A stretch of DNA of 64,000 nucleotides from Chryseotalea sanaruensis (GCF_003990915.1 NZ_BHXQ01000001.1:62001-126000), one strand, 5' to 3'; shown: positions 35,401 through 43,543, numbered from the stretch's first letter. Program-made: numbers and translations. The notes: a model not told the origin generated them from the letters alone.

Positions 35401-38110
35401 TAATAGTTTGATCGATATTATTATAAATATGCTGTGAAAAATCAGTCTCATTGGAAACCTTAAAGTATGACAGCGCAAGATTTAATAGCGGTGAAAGAAA
35501 AAGTGTAGAAAGTATAATTGAAGTCCATAGCAATGGCTTAGGGATAACAACCCAGCCCACTATGAGTAGTCCAAGCAATGCAATGGGGTAAAAGCTCCGC
35601 CTGAGGTTATCAAAAATTTTCCAGCGTGAAACTAATGACAAAGGATTTTTAGTTAACCCTTTTGACAATGTTGGAACTAAGGGTAAGAACCACATGGCAA
35701 TTTGCCAATCACCCCTAATCCATCTTTTTTTCCTTCTGTTATCTTCCGCATAACTGGAAGGGTGTTCCTCATATAGTTGAACATCGCTGGCAAATCCGCA
35801 ACGGGCATACGATCCTTCCAATAAATCATGACTGAGTATTCTGTTATTGGGAAGTCTTTTGGCTAATACTTTTTCAAAAGCATCTATTTCATAGATCCCT
35901 TTACCAATAAACGAACCTTCTTTAAATATATCCTGGTAGATATCAGACGTTATTTTTGTGTAGGGATCAAGTCCAACATCATTTTCATGCAGTTTACTAT
36001 AGGCAGAGCGGCTGGTGCCATGTAAACTCATTCCTATTCTGGGTTGAATGATGGTATATCCATCAGTAATTCTTAGTCTTCGTGCATCATACACAGGCTT
36101 GTTGAGCGGATGTGCCATTAAACCTACAAGTTTTCTGGCGGCATCTCTTGGTAGTTGTGTATCAGCATCCAGTGTTATTACATATTTTGCTGTAGTGTAG
36201 ATAGCCTCATCACCAACAATCATACTAAACGATTGATTTCCCTTGCCACGAAGCAAATGATTCAAATCATTAAGCTTTCCTCTTTTGCGCTCCAAACCCA
36301 TCCATATCTGGTCGTTAGTATTTAATACTCTTGGTCTATGGAAAAGGTAAAAGGGTTCATTGCTACTATCGCCATACTTTCTATTAAGCTCCTCAATGCC
36401 AGAGACTGCTAAGGAGAGTAAATGCTTATCAGCGGGTACACTTTCATGTTCCGCATCTATAAAGTCTGTTAGTAATGCAAAAAGGAGATTGGGATCTTTG
36501 TTCCCTAGAAATCGTATTTCCAAATCATCTAACAAAGAATTAACCCCTGCACTATTATTTAGAATTGAAGGTATCACCACTATTGTCTTGTAGTTTTCAG
36601 GTATGCCTTTTGAGTAATCAATCTTAGGTAACGGTTTAGGTTTTATTAACAAACTGGCCCACCAATTAATAAGATCCAGGGCAAGCTGACTCATAATTAC
36701 CACGCTAAGCAAGGCTATGCTAACGAGCCATATTGTATTATTTGAAAATTCATTTGCCTGCCATGTCATTATAGCTGTTCCAACAAATGCCATTAGGCAG
36801 GCAGACGCAAAGTAGATGGCGGGAGATTTACACAACAAATACCTTTTTAGTTTTTCCGTTGCAGTATATTGGATGTTTAAGGCTTTTTCAGTTTGTTTAA
36901 TTCCTTTGCCTATTAAATAATAGCCAACATGTGCAGCTCTTTCATCTTTGCTATTGTAGTCGAAACTTTTTTGTGCAAGATCTATTGCTAATTGAGCCAC
37001 ATGTGACTCAGCCTTCTGGCTTGCCTTTGCAATACGTTCAATACTATGCCTGTAATAATCTCTGGTTGCGAAATCCATAGAAGCATAAACCATGTTGTAG
37101 TCACCTCGTAAGATGGTTTCTACTATGCTATGATCTTCAACAAATTCACGCCAATCCATTTTTGCTAAAAAGCGTAAACTGTTTATGGAGTTACTTATCG
37201 ATACTTGATTAGCTGCCTGACGTTGGTTTTGCATGAGCACCATGTCATTAATACTGCCTTGTCCTACATCAGTTAGGTTTTGTTCTATCCAATGTAACGG
37301 CAGGCTAAGTTCTGCACCTCGCCATTGAAGTTTACGTGAAAACTCAGCTACGAATGCACTATTAATAGGGGGACTTGATTTAGCCATTTCAGCAATAACC
37401 AGAACCAGATTTTTTGGTTCATGCTCTGCACATTGGATAATTTCATTAGCCCACTTATTTGCTAAAGCTGAATCTTTTAGATCAACGGCCGTCATAGCAG
37501 CGAGACGACTGAGGTTCTCAATCAATGCTAGCCGCAACATAATGGGAATAGCCCAAAGCTCACCAATTGTTAATTCACTTTCTCTTTGATAAGCTTTGAT
37601 GAAACGTGATAGCGTCAGGATATCAATATGACCATCGCTATGCGAGATAATTTCAATAGCAAGATCATAAACTCTTGGAATACCGCTTTGTAATTTGGGC
37701 AAGCCTTTACTGTAACCTTTAGGTAAATAGCGTTTGCCCAACAAGATTTGTTCTTCAATGATGAAGAAATTATCAAGTAACCATTCACCTGCCGGACTTA
37801 CAGATTTCTTTAAGGCTATATTTCTCTTAAGTAGTTCATTAACTTCAAATAGAATATGCTCATTTGCAGATAAGTCATGAAGCAGTAATTCTTTAGAGAT
37901 TTTCGTAGTGAGTTGATGCGTAAGTGAAAGTTTTACAGCGTGCAACTCCATTTGTTCATGACTAAACAGATCAGACCTTAATGGTGGATTTTTTTCGATC
38001 TCATTATGTGTGAGGCTATCCTTTTTAAGTGGGGATATAATAGGAGAGAGGAGATCGTCAATACTTGGGATAGTTCGTTTCAGAGGGCTCATAAGTTTGT
38101 AATGAACCAT
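29405..38110 (-). CDS. ndvB: Cyclic beta-1,2-glucan synthase-like protein (GT84 plus GH94; NdvB/ChvB type)
   Basis: The 2901-residue length fits NdvB/ChvB/Cgs, which builds, cyclises and trims periplasmic beta-1,2-glucans. Visible parts in order: an N-terminal helical region, two TMs near residues 430-490, a GT84 domain with YVITLDADTQLPRDAARKL and RKKRWIRGDWQIAMWF, four further TMs, a glucoamylase-like domain with LSWSGSMFEYIMPNLVMPTY and FMAHHQGMSILGL, then two glycosyltransferase-36/GH94 regions with the phosphorylase site GSGDWNDGMNRVGLEGKG. Cyclic glucans protect Rhizobiaceae against low osmolarity. The neighbours (CsbD, YtxH, DUF892, PRC-barrel, OmpA) support an osmotic role. Starts at 38110 and Met7 (38092) are both possible. 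Whether the product is cyclic cannot be told from sequence. Confidence 0.9.
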   Translation of the reverse strand: MVHYKLMSPLKRTIPSIDDLLSPIISPLKKDSLTHNEIEKNPPLRSDLFSHEQMELHAVKLSLTHQLTTKISKELLLHDLSANEHILFEVNELLKRNIALKKSVSPAGEWLLDNFFIIEEQILLGKRYLPKGYSKGLPKLQSGIPRVYDLAIEIISHSDGHIDILTLSRFIKAYQRESELTIGELWAIPIMLRLALIENLSRLAAMTAVDLKDSALANKWANEIIQCAEHEPKNLVLVIAEMAKSSPPINSAFVAEFSRKLQWRGAELSLPLHWIEQNLTDVGQGSINDMVLMQNQRQAANQVSISNSINSLRFLAKMDWREFVEDHSIVETILRGDYNMVYASMDFATRDYYRHSIERIAKASQKAESHVAQLAIDLAQKSFDYNSKDERAAHVGYYLIGKGIKQTEKALNIQYTATEKLKRYLLCKSPAIYFASACLMAFVGTAIMTWQANEFSNNTIWLVSIALLSVVIMSQLALDLINWWASLLIKPKPLPKIDYSKGIPENYKTIVVIPSILNNSAGVNSLLDDLEIRFLGNKDPNLLFALLTDFIDAEHESVPADKHLLSLAVSGIEELNRKYGDSSNEPFYLFHRPRVLNTNDQIWMGLERKRGKLNDLNHLLRGKGNQSFSMIVGDEAIYTTAKYVITLDADTQLPRDAARKLVGLMAHPLNKPVYDARRLRITDGYTIIQPRIGMSLHGTSRSAYSKLHENDVGLDPYTKITSDIYQDIFKEGSFIGKGIYEIDAFEKVLAKRLPNNRILSHDLLEGSYARCGFASDVQLYEEHPSSYAEDNRRKKRWIRGDWQIAMWFLPLVPTLSKGLTKNPLSLVSRWKIFDNLRRSFYPIALLGLLIVGWVVIPKPLLWTSIILSTLFLSPLLNLALSYFKVSNETDFSQHIYNNIDQTIKSLLQYLFKLICLPYEAAVNVHAIALTFWRVHITGKNLLEWGAKSKQSAEKKHFLSLYPKMWITTLLPLGIITIMIFQKNDALILALPFLLGWIAAPAIVLAMSEISIVKKSKVTADQKTYLRLLTRKTWFYFERFVIKEDNWLPPDNFQEYPTPVVAHRTSPTNIGLYLLSNMAANDFGYNSAATLIARTQQTFGSLDQMDRYQGHFYNWYNTEDLSVLHPRYISTVDSGNLAGHLLTLRQGLIQLQHVSFWDIKYLMGMEDTLRWLIESITDNRKSLTHPLHELLAKIHRHEQDFEATFKHFIKLLEQFKSIIKNGELIIEPTVIIIIEVYLESMITEFTMLLPLIDSKTKPEKFKLWNPINAQSSLEDLSMLREKYSAEIENLYQPTNALEETVWLNQIKESIIYISKKSNESVNSLQKLIDQCQDFSDMQYDFLYDKSQHLLSIGFNTEDLQCDKGFYDLLASEARLGLFVAIAQGKLPQESWFVLGRRLTIAGRTPVLLSWSGSMFEYIMPNLVMPTYNNTLLDKMGIGLMKKQIEYGDLHNIPWGVSESCYNLVDSHLTYQYKAFGVPGLGFKRGLNQELVIAPYASVLGLLVDPKASYENLQRLKSNGFEGNYGFYEAIDYTESRLMSGQEFALIRAFMAHHQGMSILGLAHLLLDQPMQQRFEADAEFQTALILLEEKVPKAHGFYQGSDDELISTAIPASEITVIKTPHTAIPEVKLLSNGKYAIMVSNAGSGYSHWNDLAITRWREDSICDNWGMFCYIQDLGTKEFWSSTYQPTVKEPENYECIFSLGRAEFKRRDNNIECHTTIIVSPEDDVEVRRFVLTNHSSSKRKLSLTSYTEVVLNAAAADNAHPAFSNLFMQTSILENQQAIVCSRRPRSKEEQTPWMFHLVKVNSEKNTIVSYETDRNQFIGRGKNLSSPKAMLDGLALSGTQGSVLDPIVSIQHIISLAAGESISIDIVNGIARTKEDNQYLINKYQDKHLRNRAFELSFTHSQVVLRQIGATQQEAQLFGELASSILFINPALRAHTSLLAKNKKGQAALWSYSISGDLPIVLLKISNAEDLKLIKQIIKAQAYWHSKGLAVDVVILNEDSSIYRHALQEQIQGLTYAGSGLSNAVKKGNIYIRPIDQVVTEDRILLEAIARVILSDTRGTLEVQVKKRSIDKQTIPKLLGNKQSTALDQKIKTPQGLQFFNGIGGFSADGKEYVILSEKENITPLPWINVLTNSVFGTIISERGSAYTWFQNAHEYRLTPWSNDPILDSSGEAFYLRDEESGEYWSTVRANNESKSPYLTTHGFGSTTIEHIENGILTSVRFHVDPKEPIKFISIKITNRSGKTKKISATGYVEWVLAEGRSKSMMHVSTELQMPEGAILARNQFNTDFQDYISFFVTDENKFSFTTDRKEFIGRNSSLDKPEALRRTQLSGKLGAGNESCAAIQVPVELEPDQERTITFKLGAGRNKQEAINTIKQFAGPFASNESIVEVKKYWKKTLQSVSIESPDVALNILTNGWLLYQVISSRLWGRTGFYQSGGAFGFRDQLQDVMALVHTQPQLTRDHLLLSASRQFIEGDVQHWWHPPKGQGVRTLCSDDYLWLPFVVNHYLKSSGDKAVLQEQIPFVEGRLLNQGEESYYDRPSTSDEKASLYEHCKKAIIYGLRFGEHGLPLKGSGDWNDGMNRVGLEGKGESVWLGFFLFDILMSFQSIANDQQDTVFAEECIRQALVLKENINKHAWDGDWYLRAYFDDGTPLGSKENLECKIDAISQSWSVLSNVASTERAKTAMDAVNRYLVKRENKIIQLLDPPFDKSPLDPGYIKGYVPGVRENGGQYTHAAIWTVMAFAKMKDKERTEELINLINPIRHGDTAEATKTYKTEPYVMAADVHGVAPHIGRGGWTWYTGSAGWMYQLIIGSYLGIHRVKDTLTINPCIPSSWQSFKINYQFHQTTYRIQVNQQAGTMKTSIKMDGVLQQAGFIMLVDDKMVHEVEIILGPSET

Positions 38111-38201
38111 CTGAAGAAAATGATGTACAATGATTTAATTATCCTTGTACATCAGAGCTCCATTTGTATCACTATTTTGGTGTGTATGAATAATTGATTG
38201 A

Positions 38202-38621
38202 TTACCGAGAGCCAGTGTTAGCTCCCATAAAACTGCCCCAATAGGCTTGAGATGAATGCCACTCATGGGAATTGGTTTTAGGCCAATGATCTTTGTCAAA
38301 GCCTGGTGCATTTTCAAGCACTTCTCTTTTTTGATGTAGTATAAATGCCTCTCTTTCCGTATCGAGTGTTAATGAATCAAGCGGAATAGCAAAAAACTTT
38401 TCACCCATCCCCAGAAATCCACCAAATTCTATAATCACATATTCAATCTTTCCTGTAGAAATATTAATCATAAGATCTTTCACCCCACCCATATTTTCAT
38501 CTTCGTTGTTGAAAACTTTATTTTTTATGATGGATGACGCAGTTAAATACAATAAAGGTGTATTTGCGTGCTTTCCTGTATCATTTATACCAGTTAGGTT
38601 ATCGTTCTCTAATTTTTCCAT
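38202..38621 (-). CDS. PRC-barrel domain protein
   Basis: The 139-residue protein has a PRC-barrel: LTASSIIKNKVFNNEDENMG, GGVKDLMINISTGKIEYVII and KFFAIPLDSLTLDTEREAFI, a small beta-barrel also found in RimM and the photosynthetic reaction centre H subunit. Stand-alone PRC-barrel proteins often sit with stress genes. The last 35 residues (EWHSSQAYWGSF and around) are Trp-rich. It starts 11 bases after the OmpA-type lipoprotein stop, so the two are co-transcribed. It precedes the glucan synthase gene in the same direction by about 90 bases. Confidence 0.88.
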   Translation of the reverse strand: MEKLENDNLTGINDTGKHANTPLLYLTASSIIKNKVFNNEDENMGGVKDLMINISTGKIEYVIIEFGGFLGMGEKFFAIPLDSLTLDTEREAFILHQKREVLENAPGFDKDHWPKTNSHEWHSSQAYWGSFMGANTGSR

Positions 38622-38632
38622 AGTATGTTTGG

Positions 38633-39286
38633 TTATAGTTCACCCCTTTTTGCAGCTCTTTTCATTTTATTATTTGCATAAATGGCTACTTCAACCCGTC
38701 TGTTGGTTTGGTCATTTTCAGAAATGGATTGTGTTTCGCCATAGCCTTTAGTGGTAATACGTCCGGCAGATACTTGCTGGCTTGCTAAGTATGCTTCAAC
38801 AGCTCTCGCTCTTTGTTCCGACAAGTTCATATTGTATTCATCAGAACCTTTTTTATCTGTATGACCTTCAATCAGTACATCCGTGTCATCGTATTTGGTA
38901 AGTGTTTTAGCTAGATCATTCAAATTTTCTTTTGTTCCACTTGTTAGATTGTAAGAATCAAAATCAAACATGAGACCTGAATCGAATGTGATTTTAATTC
39001 CTTCTCCTATACGTTCAACGGTAGCTCCATCTAAATCACTTTTTAATTCAGCAGCTTGTTTATCCATGCGCTGGCCAATCAGAGCGCCAGTGGCACCACC
39101 AACACCTGCACCTATAATGGCACCAACAGCAGTATTTCCAGATTGTCTTCCGATGAGTCCGCCAATAACAGCACCGGTACCAGCGCCTATCCCAGCTCCT
39201 TTAGTTGATTTTGAGGCTTTACATCCTGTCAGCGCTACCAAGGCAATAAGTATTATACTTCCACTTTTTATCATTATCTGTTTCAT
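38633..39286 (-). CDS. OmpA-family lipoprotein with glycine-zipper domain
   Basis: The 217-residue protein has a lipobox ALTGC (lipid Cys22), then a Gly-rich zipper (GAGIGAGTGAVIGGLIG, GAIIGAGVGGATGALIG), then an OmpA peptidoglycan-binding domain with VLIEGHTDKKGSDEYNMNLS, EQRARAVEAYL and TNRRVEVAIYANN. It should tether the outer membrane to peptidoglycan. The layout is that of E. coli YiaD. It is the first gene of a unit with the PRC-barrel gene. Confidence 0.92.
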   Translation of the reverse strand: MKQIMIKSGSIILIALVALTGCKASKSTKGAGIGAGTGAVIGGLIGRQSGNTAVGAIIGAGVGGATGALIGQRMDKQAAELKSDLDGATVERIGEGIKITFDSGLMFDFDSYNLTSGTKENLNDLAKTLTKYDDTDVLIEGHTDKKGSDEYNMNLSEQRARAVEAYLASQQVSAGRITTKGYGETQSISENDQTNRRVEVAIYANNKMKRAAKRGEL

Positions 39287-39419
39287 CTGTTATGTAATTT
39301 TTACTTTTCTTTTGAAGAACTCATCCCAATATAATTTTGAGCCGATCAGAATTGATTGATTTAAGTTAGAATTCGAGCAACTCTAAATATTATTGGTTAT
39401 TGTAGCTTATAAATAATGC

Positions 39420-39638
39420 TTAGGTGCTTACTTTTTTATTGTTTAAAAGCAATACCAGAATGCCGGCAACTGCTAATACTCCACCAGTTATTGGTGACCA
39501 ATAAATTGGGTTTTTTTCTTTTTTGGAGATCTCAATCTCCCCCAGATCAACCACCTTTTTTTCAGTAACTAAATTGATGCTGGTAAAAACTGTCATGACT
39601 AAGCCGATGACGAGTAATGCTATTCCAAGAGTTTTCAT
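39420..39638 (-). CDS. Small two-TM membrane protein
   Basis: I chose the ATG at 39638, giving 72 residues: MKTLGIALLVIGLVMTVFTS begins a first TM, then a charged middle (LGEIEISKKEKNP), then a second TM (WSPITGGVLAVAGILVLLLN). It resembles DUF3185-type small inner-membrane proteins and is of unknown function. The frame from 39683 adds 15 residues of no clear meaning. A gap of about 280 bases (39639-39920) has no gene I can see. Confidence 0.75.
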   Translation of the reverse strand: MKTLGIALLVIGLVMTVFTSINLVTEKKVVDLGEIEISKKEKNPIYWSPITGGVLAVAGILVLLLNNKKVST

Positions 39639-39920
39639 TGGTTGGGATTTAATTCTATAAATACTTTGCAAATAGCCAGCCACATCATTCTATGTGGGAT
39701 CCTAAGATTTTATGTAGATTAGTGTAGATAATAGTACACAGTTTGACCAATTGTGTGGCCATTTTCATCAATAGAAAAAGATTCCGGATATCAGAGTCTT
39801 TTTTTGGTCAGTTAGACCGGATGGTTTAAATCAATTCATAACATCTTTCGAAGCACTTGCTCTCACCAGCACGGCTGGGTTAGGGTTGTGGTAACTGTTA
39901 AAGTTCTTGTTGTGGCTTAT

Positions 39921-41429
39921 CTATTTTAAATACTCAACTTTAAACTCTACACGTCTGTTACGCATACGCCCTGCAGTTGTTTCGTTTGTATCAACTGGCG
40001 TTGACTCACCAAAACCAAAAGAAGATAGTCGCAAAGGATCAATTTCTTTTGTTATCAGATAATTGGAAACTGCATCAGCACGCATTTTAGATAGGGTCAT
40101 GTTACTTTCTTCTGAACCAACATTATCTGTATGGCCACCAATCACTAGTTTGTAGCTAGGATTGTCTACCATAACTTTGCTAATGGCATCCATAATTGGA
40201 TAAGAGATTTTTTTGATCACAGCTCTTCCGCTTTCAAACTGTATGCCTTGCAATGCTTTTTGAAATAATTGTTGCACCTCCGGTTTTAGTTCAGGACAAC
40301 CTTTGTTAGCTTTTGTACCTGCAATTTTTGGACAATCATCTTCTACATCGTTAATACCATCACCATCTGTATCGATTATACAACCTGTAGCATCTACCGG
40401 AGCTCCGGCTGGTGTGTCTGCACATTTATCAATACTGTCTTCAACACCATCTCCATCCGTGTCAGGACAACCTTTAAAAATATCCAATCCCTTTAAGTTA
40501 GGGCATAAATCTTCGGCATCTTCAATACCATCGCCATCTGAATCAGGGCAACCAGAGAAACGACTCAATCCTGAAACATCAGGGCATCTGTCATTCTTAT
40601 CTTCAACACCATCTCCATCAGTATCAGGGCAACCACTGTGAACTGGTAAGCCAATTTGGTTAGGACAGGCGTCAAGGTAATCGGGAATACCATCTTGATC
40701 AATATCTATGGGACAACCTGCTGAATCAACGGAAGCATTAGATGGTGTATCAGGACATTTGTCTTTTTTATCAGCTACACCATCATTGTCCTGATCGCTG
40801 GGTTTTTGTAGTTTAAATATTAAGCCAGCACTGTATTGTAAATACAAATCATCCTTTCCTGCATCTACACCATCCCAGTTGTCATACATAGGAGAGTTAA
40901 CGGTGTTTGCTACTTCTAGTCCCACACGATCGTTAAATCTAAAAAAGATACCGGCCCCAGCTGCAATATTGGCTGCGTAAACATTATCAGTTATAACAGC
41001 ATTACTGGTTTGCGTATCCTGTTTCGAGTTGAGCAACGTAACACCTATACCACCGGTTATAAACGGGGCAATGGTAGCATCTTCTTTAAAAATATACCCA
41101 TTATTGAATTTGTAACGAAGTTTTAAGTTTAAAGCAAACATGTAGGCATCAATACCCAATGTTCTATCGCTGTTCTTATATCCTAAAGTATTGTAAGAAA
41201 GTTTTTCAACTAAATTGAATGATGGATTAAGATATTGCTGTAAGGATAATGCACCGCCAAGTTTTGGATTTTCAAATTTGTAATATTGATGAACATTACC
41301 GTTTAAGTCACCATCATACTCAGCTATAGTTGCATGAAATCCTATAGAACCACCTTGTGCCATAGCTGCACCACCTTGGAACAGGTAGATTACAAGAACC
41401 ACCAAGAGTGTGCAATAATTATTTTTCAT
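39921..41429 (-). CDS. Outer-membrane barrel plus TSP3 repeats plus OmpA domain
   Basis: The 502-residue protein has a signal peptide (hydrophobic CTLLVVLVIYLFQGGAAMAQ), an N-terminal beta-barrel up to about residue 205 ending LQYSAGLIFKL, six thrombospondin type-3 repeats of the form DTDGDGVEDKNDRCPD (Ca-binding Asp runs plus a Cys), and a C-terminal OmpA domain with LVIGGHTDNVGSEESNMTLS and RNRRVEFKVEYLK. Such proteins are major outer-membrane structural proteins in Bacteroidota, tying the barrel to peptidoglycan. A weak sigma-54-like site lies about 33 bases upstream of its start. Confidence 0.92.
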   Translation of the reverse strand: MKNNYCTLLVVLVIYLFQGGAAMAQGGSIGFHATIAEYDGDLNGNVHQYYKFENPKLGGALSLQQYLNPSFNLVEKLSYNTLGYKNSDRTLGIDAYMFALNLKLRYKFNNGYIFKEDATIAPFITGGIGVTLLNSKQDTQTSNAVITDNVYAANIAAGAGIFFRFNDRVGLEVANTVNSPMYDNWDGVDAGKDDLYLQYSAGLIFKLQKPSDQDNDGVADKKDKCPDTPSNASVDSAGCPIDIDQDGIPDYLDACPNQIGLPVHSGCPDTDGDGVEDKNDRCPDVSGLSRFSGCPDSDGDGIEDAEDLCPNLKGLDIFKGCPDTDGDGVEDSIDKCADTPAGAPVDATGCIIDTDGDGINDVEDDCPKIAGTKANKGCPELKPEVQQLFQKALQGIQFESGRAVIKKISYPIMDAISKVMVDNPSYKLVIGGHTDNVGSEESNMTLSKMRADAVSNYLITKEIDPLRLSSFGFGESTPVDTNETTAGRMRNRRVEFKVEYLK

Positions 41430-41459
41430 AATAGCGTTTGTTTATAGACAACCTGATTT

Positions 41460-41476
41460 TTGCAATATCTATACCA
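41460..41476 (-). promoter_or_regulatory. Weak sigma-54-like site upstream of the TSP3-OmpA gene
   Basis: On the minus strand the sequence TGGTATAGATATTGCAA has GG and GC separated by exactly ten bases with a good TTGCA -12 element, as sigma-54 promoters require. It would give a transcript starting about 20 bases before the ATG. The -24 part lacks the CAC of the consensus. A GG-N10-GC pattern can arise by chance, so support is low. Confidence 0.3.
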
Positions 41477-41659
41477 TTGAAATGAGCTGGAGTATTTTTT
41501 GAATAAATCATCTTATGCAATACAATAAGGCATCTGAGTAAGAATTGACTTAAATTTATTCGTGATTATTTCGGTAGTGCATGTACTGTTGTTCCCTCAC
41601 TTATGTAGATATATTTACTCAAACTTGTAGAAAGGAAACTGCGGAATCATATTTTGAGC

Positions 41660-41675
41660 TGGTATAATGCTGGCA
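41660..41675 (+). promoter_or_regulatory. Weak sigma-54-like site upstream of the AI-2E permease gene
   Basis: CTGGTATAATGCTGGCA has GG (41661-41662) and GC (41673-41674) ten bases apart. The -12 part is TGGCA rather than TTGCA. It lies about 35 bases before the ATG at 41710. It would make the two divergent genes co-regulated by the sigma-54 regulator in this window. Chance match is quite possible. Confidence 0.2.
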
Positions 41676-41709
41676 TGATAATGATGATGATGTTTATTTA
41701 TACTAAGCT

Positions 41710-42783
41710 ATGTTAACAGATTTACAAAACCCTTTTCATAAGAAATTAAGTTCAGTTCTATTTTCAATAGCCATATTATGTGTTGCACTCATTTATGGGA
41801 AAAACTTAATCTTACCAATTCTTTTCTCGATTTTACTATCCAATCTTCTATTGCCTGTTACCCAATACCTGAGCAGGAAAAAAGTTTATAAAGTGTTGGC
41901 TATTCTTTTGCCACTAATCGTTACAATACTTGTGGGTGCAGCTGTACTTTATTTACTATCAAGTCAGATATTTAAGTTTGTTGACGACATGCCCACACTA
42001 AAGGGACGATTCGATCAAATCGTGCATGATTTTCAAGTTTGGTTTAAGAAAGGCACCTCAATCACAATTACAAAACAAAACCAATATTTTAAAGAACAAG
42101 TAGATGACTTGAAAGAGGTAGCACCTGATTTTATGGGATCGACAGTGTCATCTATAACACAGATTTTTTCGTATGTTTTTCTGATACCGATTTATACTTT
42201 CCTTATCCTATTTTATAGGAGTAAGATTAGAAGTTTTTTAATTAGTGTATTTAAAACAGATACCGAAGACAAGGTTGAAGACATTCTAATAGAATCGACA
42301 AGCATAGCTCAAAAATATATGACTGGCTTACTAATAGAGACTACGCTCGTGTTCACTTTAAACGTTATTGGCTTCCTTATTTTAGGTATTAAATACGCAG
42401 TATTTCTCGCTCTTTTAGCAGCTTTGCTAAACCTGATTCCTTATGTTGGCATGCTGGTGGCAAATATACTTTGCATGCTAATCACGGTTGTTAGTTCAGC
42501 AGATATTAATAATGCCATAGGTGTGGGGATAGTCTTGGCCTTGGTACAATTTTTAGATAATAATTTTGGTATGCCCTTAATAGTGGGAAACAAAGTCCGT
42601 ATCAATGCTTTGGTAACCATAATTGGCGTTTTGGTAGGCGGTGCTTTGTGTGGGATCCCGGGTATGTTTTTAGCAATACCAGGTTTGGCCGTTATGAAAG
42701 TAATCTTCGATAGAGTAAATGAGTTACAGCCTTGGGGAATGCTCTTAGGTGATAATCCTGTGAAGTCAAAGAAAGGAAACTAA
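41710..42783 (+). CDS. AI-2E/PerM-family membrane permease
   Basis: The 357-residue protein has about seven to eight TM segments and the family marks: N-terminal TM pair ILCVALIYGKNLILPILFSI, a long periplasmic-type helical segment after the third TM, then FLIPIYTFLILFYRSKIRSF, LLNLIPYVGMLVANILCML and DNNFGMPLIVGNKVRINALV near the C-terminus. Members transport diverse substrates (autoinducer-2 export, Na+/H+ exchange); the substrate here is unknown. It is followed by a holin-X-like gene 48 bases away. Confidence 0.92.
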   Translation: MLTDLQNPFHKKLSSVLFSIAILCVALIYGKNLILPILFSILLSNLLLPVTQYLSRKKVYKVLAILLPLIVTILVGAAVLYLLSSQIFKFVDDMPTLKGRFDQIVHDFQVWFKKGTSITITKQNQYFKEQVDDLKEVAPDFMGSTVSSITQIFSYVFLIPIYTFLILFYRSKIRSFLISVFKTDTEDKVEDILIESTSIAQKYMTGLLIETTLVFTLNVIGFLILGIKYAVFLALLAALLNLIPYVGMLVANILCMLITVVSSADINNAIGVGIVLALVQFLDNNFGMPLIVGNKVRINALVTIIGVLVGGALCGIPGMFLAIPGLAVMKVIFDRVNELQPWGMLLGDNPVKSKKGN

Positions 42784-42831
42784 TGACATTGCTACAGTGT
42801 TACTACTTATTAGGGTTTATATAAATACAAT

Positions 42832-43179
42832 ATGGAACAGAAAGAAAGCGTAACAGACAAATGGATGCAAAGCGCAACAGAACTCGCAGAAGCATATAAG
42901 GACTTGTTAGCTATAAGGTTGGTGGAGCATACATCTCAGGTTGTTTCTTTTAGCATTATAGGATTGTTATCTGCAATACTTGGATTCTTCGTTTTACTTT
43001 TTGCAGGATTGGGATGCGCCTGGTGGTTAGGAGAATATATGCAGAATACAAAAGCCGGGTTTTTCATAGTGGGAGGTACTTTTACAGTGATCTTAACAGT
43101 AGTACTTGTGGTTTCTAAAAGTGTTTTAATACCTCAAATGAGAAACCTGATTATCAAAAAAGTTTATGAGCAGGATTAA
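42832..43179 (+). CDS. Holin-X (phage_holin_3_6)-like two-TM membrane protein
   Basis: The 115-residue protein has an N-terminal helix (DKWMQSATELAEAYKDLLAI), then two TM segments (about residues 40-62 and 75-100, VVSFSIIGLLSAILGFFVLL and FFIVGGTFTVILTVVLVVSK) and a basic C-terminus. This is the pattern of the chromosomal holin-X family, which despite its name is usually a membrane stress protein. It overlaps the next gene by 14 bases and is co-transcribed with it. Confidence 0.8.
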   Translation: MEQKESVTDKWMQSATELAEAYKDLLAIRLVEHTSQVVSFSIIGLLSAILGFFVLLFAGLGCAWWLGEYMQNTKAGFFIVGGTFTVILTVVLVVSKSVLIPQMRNLIIKKVYEQD

Positions 43180-43510
43180 TAATTATGAAGAGTTGCTTGC
43201 TACACGTAAGCTACTCGAAGCAAAAATTGAAAGTGAGAAAGCCATTTTAAAAGGAGGCTTGATTGAAGTGCGTGAGAAGCTTGAACCTTTCATGCATTTG
43301 CTTCCTGTACTAAATATTTTTAAAAAGAATGAAAAGAGAAACTCACTTTTGAAAGGAGCTGCCTCGCTGGGGATAGATGTCGTTTTTGGACAGGCTTTGT
43401 TAAAAACAAGCTGGATAACCAGACTATTATTACCAATGTTATTGAAGGGTGTTTCATCTAAATTGATAGGCGGGAAGCGAAAAGTTAAATTCTCTGAGAA
43501 TGGTCATTAG
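43166..43510 (+). CDS. Small hypothetical protein coupled to the holin-X-like gene
   Basis: The 114-residue protein starts inside the 3' end of the previous gene. It is helical at the N-terminus (EELLATRKLLEAKIESEKAI), has a hydrophobic C-terminal stretch (GIDVVFGQALLKTSWITRLL, then LPMLLKGVSSKLIGG) that may be one or two membrane-associated segments, and ends in a basic tail. The coupling suggests it acts with the holin-X-like protein. Its function is unknown. Confidence 0.75.
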   Translation: MSRINNYEELLATRKLLEAKIESEKAILKGGLIEVREKLEPFMHLLPVLNIFKKNEKRNSLLKGAASLGIDVVFGQALLKTSWITRLLLPMLLKGVSSKLIGGKRKVKFSENGH

Positions 43511-43543
43511 AACCAATACTATGCCAATTCGGATTCTACAAAA

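Noticed and set aside
42832..43510. Prophage remnant because of the holin-like name
   Set aside because: No other phage gene is nearby, and the family is widespread as a chromosomal membrane protein.
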